From Sinorhizobium sojae CCBAU 05684 (GTDB lineage Bacteria > Pseudomonadota > Alphaproteobacteria > Rhizobiales > Rhizobiaceae), in contig NZ_CP023067.1 in NCBI RefSeq assembly GCF_002288525.1, positions 620,001 to 684,000 on the forward strand: a stretch of DNA of 64,000 bases, given 5' to 3'. How positions within the stretch are numbered: position 1 is the first letter of the stretch; each line of letters begins with the position of its first letter. Both the position numbers and the translations under genes were made by a program. Below the pieces are notes generated by a model. That model saw nothing but the letters and a program-made list of their open reading frames with translations. It was not told the origin of the DNA and did not search any database. Positions 25,133 through 37,547 of the stretch are shown here, piece by piece.

Positions 25133-28084
25133 ATGCAGGCAGCGAACGAAAGGCGATTGTCCGATATCGACGCGGTGTCCATCCGGCCGGCAAGTCAGGC
25201 CGACGCGAAGGCTGCGCTTGCGGCCCTGAAGGACGCGGCGAAAGGGCGGGAGGCAATTGCTGCGGTGCTTGCCTCCGATGCACCGCTCAAGGACTTCCTC
25301 GTCGCCGCCTTCGCACTTTCCCCATTCTTGCGCGACACGCTCGGCAGCCATCCGGCCATTCTCGAGGCGCTGCTTGCCGAACCCTTGCTTCTATTCCTCG
25401 AGCGCCGGATAGACACCACGCGGGCGGCATGGAAGGGGACGGGCGTTGCACTGCAGGACGCGGAAGTCATGTCGCGGCTGCGGCGGGCCAAACGCGAGAT
25501 TGCTTTCGCGCTCGCGCTCGCCGATCTCTCCCGGCTTTTTGACGGCCGGGAGACGACTCGCTGGCTGAGCGATTTCGCGGGCGCGGCGGTGTCTGCTGCG
25601 GTCGGTCACCTGCTGTTGAGCGCAGCGGAGAGCGGCAAGTTTTCGCTGAAGGACCCAGCCGCACCGAGCGCCGGTTCCGGCGTCGTCGTCCTCGGCATGG
25701 GCAAGCTCGGTGCCGCGGAGCTCAATTATTCCTCCGACATCGATCTTGTGGTCTTCTACGATCCGCAGTCAGCCATGCTGCTGCGGCCAGACGAGGCGCC
25801 GGAGACCTTCGCGCGGCTCTTGAGGCGGCTGGTCCGCATTCTGCAGGAGAGAACCGGCGACGGTTATGTCTTCCGCACGGACCTGCGCCTGCGGCCGGAC
25901 CCGGGGTCCACCCCGCTCGCAATCCCCGTCGAGGCGGCGATGCTCTATTATGAAAGTCGGGGCCAGAACTGGGAGCGCGCCGCCTTCATCAAGGCGCGGC
26001 CGGTCGCCGGTGACCTGGCGGCGGGCGAGCGTTTCCTCAAGGAATTGACCCCCTTCGTCTTCCGCAAATACCTCGATTATGCGGCGATCGCCGATATCCA
26101 CTCGATCAAGCGGCAGATTCATGCGCATAAGGGTCACGGCGAAATCGCGGTCAAGGGACACAATGTCAAGCTCGGCCGTGGCGGCATCCGCGAGATCGAA
26201 TTCTTCGTGCAGACGCAGCAACTGATCGCCGGTGGACGTATGCCGGCTCTCCGGTTGCGGGCGACCGAAGCGATGCTGCGCGCCCTCGCAGACACCGGCT
26301 GGATAGATCCTGGAACGGCGAACGAACTGATCGACGCCTACTGGTTCCTGCGCGATGTCGAGCACCGTATCCAGATGGTGCACGACGAGCAGACGCATCT
26401 TCTCCCCGAGACGGAGTCGGAGTTGAAGCGGATCGCCTGCATGCTCGGTTTTGGCGACACCGCCGCCTTCGCAGCGCGGTTCTCCGGCACCTTGCGGACA
26501 GTCGAGCGGCGCTACGCGCAGCTCTTCGAGCAGGAGGCGAGGCTTTCGAGCGAGACAGGCAATCTCGTCTTCACCGGCCAGCAGGACGATCCGGACACGC
26601 TGCGGACGCTGAAGAAGCTCGGTTTCGAGCGGCCATCGGACATAGCCCGCATCATCCGCACCTGGCATTATGGTCGGTACCGGGCGACGCAGTCCGTGGA
26701 GGCGCGCGAGCGGCTGACGGAGTTGACGCCGGAGCTTCTGCGCGTCTTCGGTGAGAGCCGGCGCGCCGATGATGCGCTCCTGCGCTTCGATCAGTTCATC
26801 TCCGGACTGCCGGCGGGCATTCAGCTCTTTTCATTGCTCGGGAGCAATCCCGGGCTTCTGTCGCTGATCGTCAACATCATGTCTTCGGCCCCGCGTCTTG
26901 CCGATATCATCGCCGCGAAGCCGCACGTCTTCGACGGCATGCTGGATCCGGGGCTTCTCGCCGAACTGCCGACGCGCGACCATCTCGCACCGCGGATCGC
27001 CAATTTCGTTGCCGGCGGCCGTCACTACGAGGACGTGCTCGACCGCTTGCGCATCATCGCCGCCGAACAGCGCTTCCTGATCGGGATAAGGCTGCTCACC
27101 GGGGCGATTACCGGACTGCAGGCGGGAAGGGCCTTCACCGATCTCGCAGACCTGATCATCGCCGCCGCGCTCGATGCGGTGCTCGAAGAGATCCGCGTCG
27201 CACATGGCCGCTTTCCCGGGGGGCGCGTGGCCATCGTCGGCATGGGCAAGCTCGGGAGCCATGAGCTGACGGCTGGTTCCGACGTCGACCTCATTCTGCT
27301 CTACGACTACGGTGACGAGGCGTCCGAATCCGATGGCGCCAAGCCGCTCGATCCGGTCCGTTACTTCACCCGCGTGACGCAGCGGCTGATCGCCGCCCTT
27401 TCCGCTCCGACAGCGGAGGGCATTCTCTACGAAGTGGACATGCGGCTGAGGCCGTCGGGCAACAAGGGCCCGGTCGCAACGCGCATTACCGCCTTTGCCA
27501 AATACCAGCGGAACGAGGCCTGGACCTGGGAGCATCTGGCCCTGACGCGCGCGCGCTGTATCTGCGGCGATGCCAGCCTGATCGGCGAGGCGGAGGCGAT
27601 TTTCGCCGAAGTGCTCTCTGAGAAGCGCGACATCGACAAGATCCGCAAGGATGTGGGGGAGATGCGCGAGCTTATAGAAAAGGAAAAGCCGCCGAACGGC
27701 ATCTGGGACTTTAAGCTCATCCCAGGCGGTCTGGTCGACATCGAGTTCATAGCGCAATATCTGGCGCTGATCGCACCGGCCAAGAACGTGAAGCCGCTGC
27801 CCGCAGGAAGCCACACCATGGAGGCGCTGAAAACGCTCGGTGCCGATTTGATGGATGCAAACGATCTCGATACGTCGGTCGAGGCGCTTTCGCTGTTCAC
27901 CGAGATATCGCAGATCGTCCGCCTGTGCATCGATGGCGATTTCGATCCACGGGAGGCGCCGTCCGGTCTCGTCGACCTCGTCTGCCGGGCCGGCGACTAT
28001 CCCGACCTGAAGCATCTCGAGGCCGATATCCGCCGACTTTCCAAGGCGACGCGCCGGATTTTCGAGTCGATTATCTCCGGCTGA
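25133..28084 (+). CDS. glnE: Bifunctional glutamine synthetase adenylyltransferase/deadenylase
   Basis: A 983-residue protein with the duplicated GlnE architecture. Each half has a nucleotidyltransferase motif: the first near residue 200 (GMGKLGAAELNYSSDIDLVV), the second near 710 (GMGKLGSHELTAGSDVDLIL), each followed by an RLRP strand (RTDLRLRPD, VDMRLRPSG) and an all-helical domain. GlnE adenylylates glutamine synthetase under nitrogen sufficiency and removes AMP under limitation, in response to GlnB/GlnK. AGGGA precedes the ATG. It lies 28 bases after the kinase gene and converges on pleC. Confidence 0.96.
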   Translation: MQAANERRLSDIDAVSIRPASQADAKAALAALKDAAKGREAIAAVLASDAPLKDFLVAAFALSPFLRDTLGSHPAILEALLAEPLLLFLERRIDTTRAAWKGTGVALQDAEVMSRLRRAKREIAFALALADLSRLFDGRETTRWLSDFAGAAVSAAVGHLLLSAAESGKFSLKDPAAPSAGSGVVVLGMGKLGAAELNYSSDIDLVVFYDPQSAMLLRPDEAPETFARLLRRLVRILQERTGDGYVFRTDLRLRPDPGSTPLAIPVEAAMLYYESRGQNWERAAFIKARPVAGDLAAGERFLKELTPFVFRKYLDYAAIADIHSIKRQIHAHKGHGEIAVKGHNVKLGRGGIREIEFFVQTQQLIAGGRMPALRLRATEAMLRALADTGWIDPGTANELIDAYWFLRDVEHRIQMVHDEQTHLLPETESELKRIACMLGFGDTAAFAARFSGTLRTVERRYAQLFEQEARLSSETGNLVFTGQQDDPDTLRTLKKLGFERPSDIARIIRTWHYGRYRATQSVEARERLTELTPELLRVFGESRRADDALLRFDQFISGLPAGIQLFSLLGSNPGLLSLIVNIMSSAPRLADIIAAKPHVFDGMLDPGLLAELPTRDHLAPRIANFVAGGRHYEDVLDRLRIIAAEQRFLIGIRLLTGAITGLQAGRAFTDLADLIIAAALDAVLEEIRVAHGRFPGGRVAIVGMGKLGSHELTAGSDVDLILLYDYGDEASESDGAKPLDPVRYFTRVTQRLIAALSAPTAEGILYEVDMRLRPSGNKGPVATRITAFAKYQRNEAWTWEHLALTRARCICGDASLIGEAEAIFAEVLSEKRDIDKIRKDVGEMRELIEKEKPPNGIWDFKLIPGGLVDIEFIAQYLALIAPAKNVKPLPAGSHTMEALKTLGADLMDANDLDTSVEALSLFTEISQIVRLCIDGDFDPREAPSGLVDLVCRAGDYPDLKHLEADIRRLSKATRRIFESIISG

Positions 28085-28100
28085 AAGTCGGGAAGCCGCG

Positions 28101-30419
<2,319 letters not shown>

Positions 30420-30700
30420 CTGTCCCTACCGCCGTCATCGAGTGGGCCCCAGCATGTCGAATGCGAAGGGGCTCTTGGTTCTCTCACTCCGAAACGTCCC
30501 GTTCGGCCGCAAGGGCCGGATGCAGGCTGTCTCAGTGATTCGGCGCACCGCTCGTCCGAATCTGACTCAATGAATCACAGGGCGATTCATCTTGTCTAGG
30601 GGCAGTGGTAAAGATTTGTTAACCACTTTTCATCGTTGGAAAGTCATAGCGCGACCGGACGCGCAAGGTGTCCGTGGTACTTACGTATATCAAGGCCGAT

Positions 30701-33355
30701 TTAGCCTTCGTCCTGCAGCATGCGTTCGACAATGTCGCTGACATCGGCGGAGAGGCTGGACGCCGCGGCGATTTCCCTGAGAGCGTCGCGTGCGTGCCCG
30801 GCTCTTGCCTGCTCCAACGACCGCCACGAGCGCATCGAGGTCAGGATGCGCGCCGCAAGCTGCGGATTGCGGGGGTCGATCTCTAGGATCTGCCGCGCGA
30901 GGAAGCGATAGCCTTCGCCATCGGTGCGGTTAAAGCCCGTGGGATTGGAGAAGGCGTAGGTGCCGACGAGTGAGCGCACGCGGTTGGGGTTGCTGGCGTT
31001 GAAAAGCGGGTCAGACATCAGCGCCTTGACGCGCTCCAGAGTGGCCGGACCGGGTATCGTCGCCTGGATGGCGAACCACTTGTCGATGACCAGTGCATTG
31101 TCGGCAAAGCGTTTCTTGAAGGCGGCAAGCGCTTCCGCCGTCTCTTCGGCGTCCGGGAAGCGTTGGGCAAGCAGTGTCAGCGCTAGGCTGAGATCGGTCA
31201 TGTTGTTGGCGGAGTGGAACGCGCCCGCCGCCCTTTCCGGACGCCCGTCGCCATAGACGAGGTAGGAAAGGGCCGCATTGCGGAGCGAACGCCGGCCGGC
31301 GCTCTCGGCATCCGAACGGAATGGGCCGGGCAGTGCCATGTCGTCGATCAGGCGCTCGAAAGTGCTCCGGCCGGATGCGGCAATGGCGAACTGGATTGCC
31401 TGCCGGCCCGCATGAATGGCATCGGGATCGTTGTCGTGGCCGATCTCGCGGGCGACGTCGGCCTCGCTTGGAAGGGAGAGGACCTGCGAGCGGAAGGCCG
31501 GTTCCAGCCGATCGTCGCCGGCGGCCGCCAAAAGGCCCTCGACGAACGACTCGTCGCAGGTGATCGGTCGTGCCCCGCGAGCTTCGTCAGCCGCTTCGAC
31601 CAGATTGTCCAACGCCATCGCGTTCAGCGCCTGCCAGCGGGCAAAGAGATCGACCTCGTGGCGCGCGATCAGAGCCCGGTCCTCGGCGCTCTGTTCGATA
31701 TGGAGATTGATAGGCGCGGAAAAGCCGCGGTTGACGGAGGGGACGGGGCGCGACGGAATGCCGGAGAAGACGACCGTCTGCCTGCGTTCGGTCAGGTGGA
31801 TCACGTCGCCGGTGACGTCCGCACCCGATGCGCCTGTCGCGATGGCCTCGCTGCCGTCCTGCAGAAGCAGGCCCACACGGAGCGGAATGTGCATCGGCCT
31901 CTTGGCGGATTGGCCGGGCGTCGGCGGCACCGTCTGTTCCAGCGCAAGCGCGAAGGTCTGCGTGGCCGCGTCGTAGGATCCGGAAGCGCTGATCAGGGGC
32001 GTTCCGGCCTGCTCGTACCAAAGCGAAAACTGCCTGAGGTCTCGTCCGCTCGCATCCTCGAAGCAGGCGATGAAATCCTCGATCGTCACAGCCTCGCCGT
32101 CATGGCGATCGAAATAGAGATCCATGCCCTTCTTGAAGAGATCGCGTCCGAGGATCGTGGCGATCATACGCGTCACCTCGGAGCCCTTTTCGTACACCGT
32201 AGTCGTGTAGAAGTTGTTGATCTCGCGATATTGCGCCGGCCGGACCGGATGGGCGAGCGGCCCGGCATCCTCCGGAAACTGCTCCGATTTCAGGTGCCGT
32301 ACCTCCGCGATGCGCTTGACGACGCGCGAGCGCATGTCGGCGGAGAACTCGTGGTCGCGATAGACGGTCAGGCCTTCTTTCAGGCAGAGCTGGAACCAGT
32401 CGCGGCAGGTGATGCGGTTTCCCGTCCAGTTGTGGAAATACTCATGCGCGATGATCGCCTCGATATTGGCGTAATCCGCATCGGTCGCCGTATCCGGGTC
32501 GGCGAGCACGTATTTGTCGTTGAAGACGTTGAGCCCCTTGTTCTCCATGGCCCCCATGTTGAAATCGGAGACGGCAACGATCATGAAGATATCGAGATCG
32601 TATTCGCGGTCGAAGACCTCCTCGTCCCACTTCATCGCGCGTTTCAGCGCGTCCATGGCATAGGCCGCGCGCGGCTCCTTGCCGTGTTCGACATAGATCT
32701 TCAGCGCCACTTCGCGGCCCGAAGCGGTCATGAATTTGTCTTCGACGACGCCCAGGTCGCCTGCGACCAGCGCAAAGAGATAGCTGGGCTTGGGATGCGG
32801 ATCGAACCAGGAAGCAAAATGGCGGCCGTCGCCCATGTCGGCGCCGCCGAGATAATTGCCGTTCGAAAGCAGGAGTGGCGCCGTCGCCTTGTCGGCGATG
32901 ATGTTGACCGTGTAGACGGCGAGCACGTCGGGGCGGTCGGGGAAATAGGTGATGCGGCGGAAGCCCTCTGCCTCGCACTGCGTGCAATAGACATTGCTCG
33001 TGCGATAGAGCCCCATCAGCTTGGTGTTGGTTTCCGGTGACAGCACTGTCGTCACGGTGATCTCGAAGGGGACTGTCTCCGGCAATCCGCGTATCGTCAG
33101 CGTATCGCCCCGCACCTCGTAAAGCGCCCCGGGTATTTCCTCCTGGTCGAGGAGCAGACCGGTCATGGTCAGTTCGTCGCCGTCGAGCACCAGGGGTGCG
33201 GAGGGGCTGGCGCCTTCCCGTCGATGGAAGATCAGACGTGCCTCGACCTTCGTCTCCTTCGGGTCGAGCTCGAACGTCAGGTCCACCCTCTCAAGAACGA
33301 AATCGGTCGGTCGGTAATCTTCCAGATGAACGATCTGGCCGGTATTTGTCCGCAT
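30701..33355 (-). CDS. pepN: Aminopeptidase N
   Basis: An 884-residue M1-family zinc aminopeptidase. It carries the exopeptidase motif GAMENKGLNVF and the zinc site HEYFHNWTGNR with the third ligand in LKEGLTV (H304, H308, E327; HEXXH-X18-E). Length and the C-terminal helical domain match the E. coli PepN subclass. It removes N-terminal residues from peptides in the cytoplasm. The ATG at 33355 matches the family start, the frame being open upstream. Confidence 0.95.
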   Translation of the reverse strand: MRTNTGQIVHLEDYRPTDFVLERVDLTFELDPKETKVEARLIFHRREGASPSAPLVLDGDELTMTGLLLDQEEIPGALYEVRGDTLTIRGLPETVPFEITVTTVLSPETNTKLMGLYRTSNVYCTQCEAEGFRRITYFPDRPDVLAVYTVNIIADKATAPLLLSNGNYLGGADMGDGRHFASWFDPHPKPSYLFALVAGDLGVVEDKFMTASGREVALKIYVEHGKEPRAAYAMDALKRAMKWDEEVFDREYDLDIFMIVAVSDFNMGAMENKGLNVFNDKYVLADPDTATDADYANIEAIIAHEYFHNWTGNRITCRDWFQLCLKEGLTVYRDHEFSADMRSRVVKRIAEVRHLKSEQFPEDAGPLAHPVRPAQYREINNFYTTTVYEKGSEVTRMIATILGRDLFKKGMDLYFDRHDGEAVTIEDFIACFEDASGRDLRQFSLWYEQAGTPLISASGSYDAATQTFALALEQTVPPTPGQSAKRPMHIPLRVGLLLQDGSEAIATGASGADVTGDVIHLTERRQTVVFSGIPSRPVPSVNRGFSAPINLHIEQSAEDRALIARHEVDLFARWQALNAMALDNLVEAADEARGARPITCDESFVEGLLAAAGDDRLEPAFRSQVLSLPSEADVAREIGHDNDPDAIHAGRQAIQFAIAASGRSTFERLIDDMALPGPFRSDAESAGRRSLRNAALSYLVYGDGRPERAAGAFHSANNMTDLSLALTLLAQRFPDAEETAEALAAFKKRFADNALVIDKWFAIQATIPGPATLERVKALMSDPLFNASNPNRVRSLVGTYAFSNPTGFNRTDGEGYRFLARQILEIDPRNPQLAARILTSMRSWRSLEQARAGHARDALREIAAASSLSADVSDIVERMLQDEG

Positions 33356-33753
33356 GGTCAGTCCCGCTTTCGCCCCCCGCCTCTGTTGTAGAGGGCGCCT
33401 GTAATGGTGAAAAGGCCAAGGAGCGAGAATCTGCGCTTGCGAATGCCGTCGGCCGCACTTTCGGCACAAACGCGTCGTCGATGTCCCTCCCGCTCCCTGT
33501 CCACTGGAGGTTTATCGAAGCGCCACTAACAAGACCTAAATTCCACAGGATTTTTTCGTCCGCTCCGATTGAAGCCCTTCTACACTCGGTAGTCATCACG
33601 AAAAAATTAGCTTCATCAAGATATTTGATCGAACATCCTCTTCGGGCGGAGCTAGAGTGACGCATCTTTCCGCGGCGGGCCCGCCGCGTCCTCCCCTAGT
33701 CTCGCTCTTCCAGCAACCGGCTGGCCGTTGGCAGACTGAAAAAGCACGTTTTC
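33356..33753. other. Divergent intergenic region
   Basis: A gap of 398 bases between pepN (minus) and the DMT transporter (plus). A locally AT-rich stretch at 33600-33640 (AAAAAATTAGCTTCATCAAGATATTTGATC) is a likely promoter zone and contains the near-palindrome ATCAAGATATTTGAT. No gene is supported. Confidence 0.4.
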
Positions 33754-34692
33754 ATGGATGCCGACGTTCATAGCCCAATGCGGGGAATTCTGCTCAAGAT
33801 CCTGTCCGTCGTCGTTTTCCTCGGCATGTCCACCTGCATTAAGGCCGCCGGCAGCGACATCGCGACGGGCCAGATCACCTTCTACCGCTCTGCCTTTGCC
33901 ATGGTACCGATCCTTGGCTTCCTCGCTTTGCGCGGTCAGCTGCGCGATGCATTCAAGACGACCGATGTCACCGGCCACCTTGCGCGCGGCTTCGTCGGCA
34001 TTCTGGCGATGAGCTTCGGCTTCTACGGGCTCGTGCATCTGCCGCTGCCGGAGGCGATTGCGATCGGCTACGCCATGCCGCTTCTCGCGGTGGCCTTTGC
34101 AGCGTTCTTTCTCGGCGAGGTCGTGCGGCTTTACCGCTGGACAGCCGTCATGATCGGGCTCGTCGGGGTGTTGATCATCACCTGGCCGCGGCTGACCCTG
34201 TTCGAGCAGGGTGGTTTCGGAGAATCCGAGGCGCTCGGTGCCGCGGCAGTCCTGCTGTCGGCAATCTTCGGGGCCATGGCTATGGTCCTCGTGCGCAGGC
34301 TGGTGCAGAAAGAGCGCACGCATACGATCGTTCTCTACTTCTCTCTTTCCGCCTCTATCTTCTCGCTGGCGACGCTGCCCTTCGGCTGGGCCGCGATGTC
34401 GTGGACGTCTTTCCTGCTGCTGATGATTGCCGGCTTTTGCGGGGGTGTCGCGCAGATCCTGCTGACGGAGAGCTATCGTCACGCCGACATGTCGACGATC
34501 GCCCCATTCGAATATACCTCCATCGTGCTCGGCATCGTCATCGGCTATTTCCTGTTCGGCGATGTGCCGACGGCGACCATGCTCGCCGGTACGGCGATCG
34601 TCGTCGGTGCCGGCATCTTCATCATTTTCCGCGAACGCCGGCTGGGACTGGAGCGGAAGGGCGCCCGTAAACACGTGACGCCGCAGGGCTGA
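33754..34692 (+). CDS. DMT-superfamily (EamA) transporter
   Basis: A 312-residue membrane protein with about ten hydrophobic helices in two EamA repeats; each half ends in a pattern such as EAIAIGYAMPLLAVAFAAFF and APFEYTSIVLGIVIGY. Proteins of this group export amino acids or other metabolites; the substrate is not readable here. A second in-frame ATG lies at codon 9. It converges on the MFS gene (3-base gap). Confidence 0.85.
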   Translation: MDADVHSPMRGILLKILSVVVFLGMSTCIKAAGSDIATGQITFYRSAFAMVPILGFLALRGQLRDAFKTTDVTGHLARGFVGILAMSFGFYGLVHLPLPEAIAIGYAMPLLAVAFAAFFLGEVVRLYRWTAVMIGLVGVLIITWPRLTLFEQGGFGESEALGAAAVLLSAIFGAMAMVLVRRLVQKERTHTIVLYFSLSASIFSLATLPFGWAAMSWTSFLLLMIAGFCGGVAQILLTESYRHADMSTIAPFEYTSIVLGIVIGYFLFGDVPTATMLAGTAIVVGAGIFIIFRERRLGLERKGARKHVTPQG

Positions 34693-34695
34693 CGG

Positions 34696-35985
34696 CTATT
34701 GCGCCTGCGTCTCCCATTCGGGAACCGTATCATCCTCAATGATCGGACCGGCCTCCTGCTGGGCGAGCGGATTTGTCACGTCGGGGCCGGGGGTCGGCAG
34801 GACTGTCGTCGCCTGGAAATCGGTCTTGGCGACGAGGCCGTCGTGCTGCTCGCGTTGCCCGATGCGCCAGGCTGCATAACCGGCATAAAGCGCAAAATAG
34901 ACCGCGAGCACGACGAACAGGGCGGCGGGACCGAACGCGTCCATTACCGGGCCAACGACCAATGGGCCGGAGATGGTGCCGAGGCCGTAAGTGATCATCA
35001 GCCCTGACGAGATCTTTACAAATTCGTCGGGCTGCGCGAGGTCGTTGGCGTGGGCGACGTTCAGCGCATAGATCGGGAAAAGCACCATGCCGACGCAGCC
35101 GGCGAGGGCGTAGAGGATCCAAGCGCCGCCGCCGATCGCCAACGCCATGGCGAGGCAGGAAAGGACGCCGAAGACGCCGCAGGCGACCATGACGATGCGC
35201 CGGTCCATTCGGTCCGAGGCCCTACCGATCGGGATCTGGGAAAGAGCGCTGCCGGCGAGCACGGCCGCTAGCAGAGTCGCGCCCTCCGAGGTCGAAAGGC
35301 CGATCTTCTGGGTAAAGACGCCGCCGAGATTAAGCCAGGCGCCCGAGAGGGCGCCAGCGAGAAAGCCGCCGACGACCGCGACCGGTGAGCGGTGGAAAAG
35401 AGCCCGGAGATCGAAATTCGCCTGTGTCGGCGCGGCCGGCATCGGCGATGATGAGAGCGCCGTCGGCAGGAGCGCAAGCGAGAACAGTACGCCGCACAGG
35501 ATGAACAGGGAGGTATTGGTGGGATCGCCGAGCGGCACCAGATACTGGCCGGCAATCGTTCCAATCATGGTGGTGATCAGATAGAGCGAAAAGAGGAGGC
35601 CGCGGTTTTCGTTCGTCACCCGCTCGTTCAGCCAGCTTTCGACGACGAGATAGCTCCCGGCAATGGCAAAGCCGGATACAGCGCGGAAACCGATCCAGGC
35701 GCGCCAATCGACGATGAGGCCGCACATCAGGATCGCAATCGACAGCAGCGTCATCAGCGCTGTGAAGACGCGGATATGCCCGACGCGCAGGACGAATTTT
35801 GGTGTGACGACGCAGGAGAGGGTGAAGCCCAGCGTATAGCCGGTCGCGAAGATCGATACGGTGAGCGTCGACCAGTCCTCTGCGACCGAGCGAACCGGAA
35901 TGACGTAGCTCTGCAGGCCGAAGGCCACCATCATCAGAAGCGTGGACAGCATCAGACTGAAGATGGATGCGAAATTCGCCAACAT
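34696..35985 (-). CDS. MFS transporter
   Basis: A 429-residue protein with about 12 membrane segments, an N-terminal half ending in a membrane-loop-membrane pattern (GYTLGFTLSCVVTPKFVLRVGHIRV) and a second half with SQIPIGRASDRMDRRIVM, an MFS loop 2-3-like motif. The C-terminus is a 60-residue hydrophilic tail. It resembles the YcaD-type MFS subgroup; substrate unknown. Confidence 0.86.
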   Translation of the reverse strand: MLANFASIFSLMLSTLLMMVAFGLQSYVIPVRSVAEDWSTLTVSIFATGYTLGFTLSCVVTPKFVLRVGHIRVFTALMTLLSIAILMCGLIVDWRAWIGFRAVSGFAIAGSYLVVESWLNERVTNENRGLLFSLYLITTMIGTIAGQYLVPLGDPTNTSLFILCGVLFSLALLPTALSSSPMPAAPTQANFDLRALFHRSPVAVVGGFLAGALSGAWLNLGGVFTQKIGLSTSEGATLLAAVLAGSALSQIPIGRASDRMDRRIVMVACGVFGVLSCLAMALAIGGGAWILYALAGCVGMVLFPIYALNVAHANDLAQPDEFVKISSGLMITYGLGTISGPLVVGPVMDAFGPAALFVVLAVYFALYAGYAAWRIGQREQHDGLVAKTDFQATTVLPTPGPDVTNPLAQQEAGPIIEDDTVPEWETQAQ

Positions 35986-36616
35986 TCGGCGCTCCCGGAA
36001 ACTTGCGCCCCTGCTCAGCCCCGCGGAAGAACAAGGGCCAGCGATCTTCGCGCATCGGAAAACACGCGCAGCGCTGCGTATGAAAAAACGAGAGTGGCCT
36101 TATTCTAGTTTCCGGGCGCTGTCGATTGCGACAGCCCGTGGCGAGAAGACGCAACCCGTGAGCGCTTGTGCCGCTGCCCGTGTCAGCGCATCGGCCCGAA
36201 AATCGGACCCGATCTTCAGAAAGCTCGATGCGCAGCCTCATGCGCGAGGCTGCGGCGAACTGTATGCGTCCGAAGGAGCGTATGCCGTTGCAAGGGATCA
36301 GCGTTGGATGAAATCAGCGTAAATCTGAGTCGGACGCGTGGTCCGGGCATACCCGACAGCCGTCATTTGCTCGTTGGCTGCCGTGCCGAAGCGGTTGAAG
36401 GGCGTTCGCCGGGCAAGGCTCACATGGCGGAGCGTCTCAAAGCTGCTGTGGATCGGGCGAAAGCGGGCAGTCATGGTTCAATTCCTTATTCCATTCCTCC
36501 CGGTGTACCTATATTGCGATGCAGCATCAATTTTGCAATGCATCAAAGCGCCGCACAGGCATGCGCAAATCGCATGGCTTTTTTCACACTTCATTCATGA
36601 ATCTCGCGTCGAGCCG
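35986..36616. other. Intergenic region between MFS and UDG-like genes
   Basis: A gap of 631 bases upstream of the MFS gene. It contains a C-module repeat at 36187-36233 and, at 36490-36600, AT-rich DNA with a direct repeat of GCATCAATTTTGCA/GCATCAAAG-type blocks. The overlapping plus-strand frames here lack recognisable features. I see no gene. Confidence 0.4.
36187..36233. repeat. Mosaic repeat, C module (inverted)
   Basis: GCATCGGCCCGAAAATCGG, then ACCCGATCTTCAGAAAGCTCG and ATGCGC is the reverse complement of the C module at 430-469. Confidence 0.65.
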
Positions 36617-37498
36617 TCAGCCCCCGAGCTTGGCCTTGAAGGCCAGCAGATCCCGCCAGGCGAAGCGCTTGTTGATCGGCGCCGTAATCAGGTCCAGCGG
36701 ATGCAAAGTCGCCATTGCCGCCGCGACGTGCCCGCCAGCGGCGAGCTCGCGCCATTGCCCGCGCATCTGATGGATCGTCTCGCTGCCGCCGTAAAAGAAC
36801 CGAGCCGTGAAATTGCCGAGGAGCAGCACATGCCTGGGTTCGGCAAGGGCGATCTGTCGCTCGATGAAGGGACGGCAGATGTCCGCTTCGCGGCCGCTTG
36901 GCACGCGGTTTCCTGGCGGCCGCCACGGCACTGCATTGCTGAGAAGCACGTCGTCCCTGGAAAGCCCGATGCCGGCCAGCATGCGTTCCAGCATGTCGCC
37001 GTGCCTGCCGGCGAACGGACGGGCATCTCGGTCGTCATCGCCATAGGGCATTGGCCCGATGATCATGATGCCCGAAGCCGCGTTGCCTTCCGCGAAAACG
37101 AGATTGCGGGCACTGTTTTTCAGGTTGCAGCCGGCAAAGGCCTCCATCGCGCTACGCAGCTCGGCCAGCGAGCGTGCGCTCTCAGCGGCGAATCGTGCCT
37201 CGCTGATCGCCTGTTCGTCGGGTATGGCAACACTCGGCGGTGCGACCGGCACCGGCGCGGCGTCCCGGGCCCTGCCTGCCGGGACTTGCGATTGCGCCCT
37301 TCCGATCTGTGCGCCGGCAGCCGCCGGCTGCCTGGCCTGCGGTGCGGTGCGCCCTTCGGCGCGCCTCGCCTTCATGGCCTCGAACTCCGCCAGGCGATCG
37401 ACCGGTTCTTCCTCCAGCAGCCATTCGACGCCCGCCTCAGCATGGAAGGCAAGGAGAGCGGCGAGTTCGGAAGGAGAGAGGTGGTTGGCCGAGATCAT
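36617..37498 (-). CDS. Divergent family-4-like uracil-DNA glycosylase
   Basis: A 293-residue protein. The C-terminal 175 residues follow the alphaproteobacterial family-4 UDG pattern: FAGCNLKNSARNLVFAEGN, DMLERMLAGIGLSRDDV, NAVPWRPPGNRVP, CRPFIERQIAL, ATLHPLDLI and KRFAWRDLLAFKAKL. The first active-site motif, normally GEAPGxxEDxxGxPF, reads IGPMPYGDDDRDARPF (147-162), so the Glu-Ala-Pro-Gly core is lost, and the second motif reads HPLDLI rather than HPAYLL. The N-terminal 110 residues are an Ala/Pro-rich linker. It could be an altered-specificity or inactive glycosylase. Confidence 0.75.
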   Translation of the reverse strand: MISANHLSPSELAALLAFHAEAGVEWLLEEEPVDRLAEFEAMKARRAEGRTAPQARQPAAAGAQIGRAQSQVPAGRARDAAPVPVAPPSVAIPDEQAISEARFAAESARSLAELRSAMEAFAGCNLKNSARNLVFAEGNAASGIMIIGPMPYGDDDRDARPFAGRHGDMLERMLAGIGLSRDDVLLSNAVPWRPPGNRVPSGREADICRPFIERQIALAEPRHVLLLGNFTARFFYGGSETIHQMRGQWRELAAGGHVAAAMATLHPLDLITAPINKRFAWRDLLAFKAKLGG

Positions 37499-37547
37499 GG
37501 CGCGACTTTAGCAGATCGGCGGATCTGGTCCACCCGCTGAGGGGCCG

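Noticed and set aside
31214-33040. 608-codon plus-strand frame
   Set aside because: Antisense to pepN, whose zinc motif and full length are clear; the product has no recognisable domain.
36338-37540. 400-codon plus-strand frame
   Set aside because: Mostly antisense to the UDG-like gene, with no domain.
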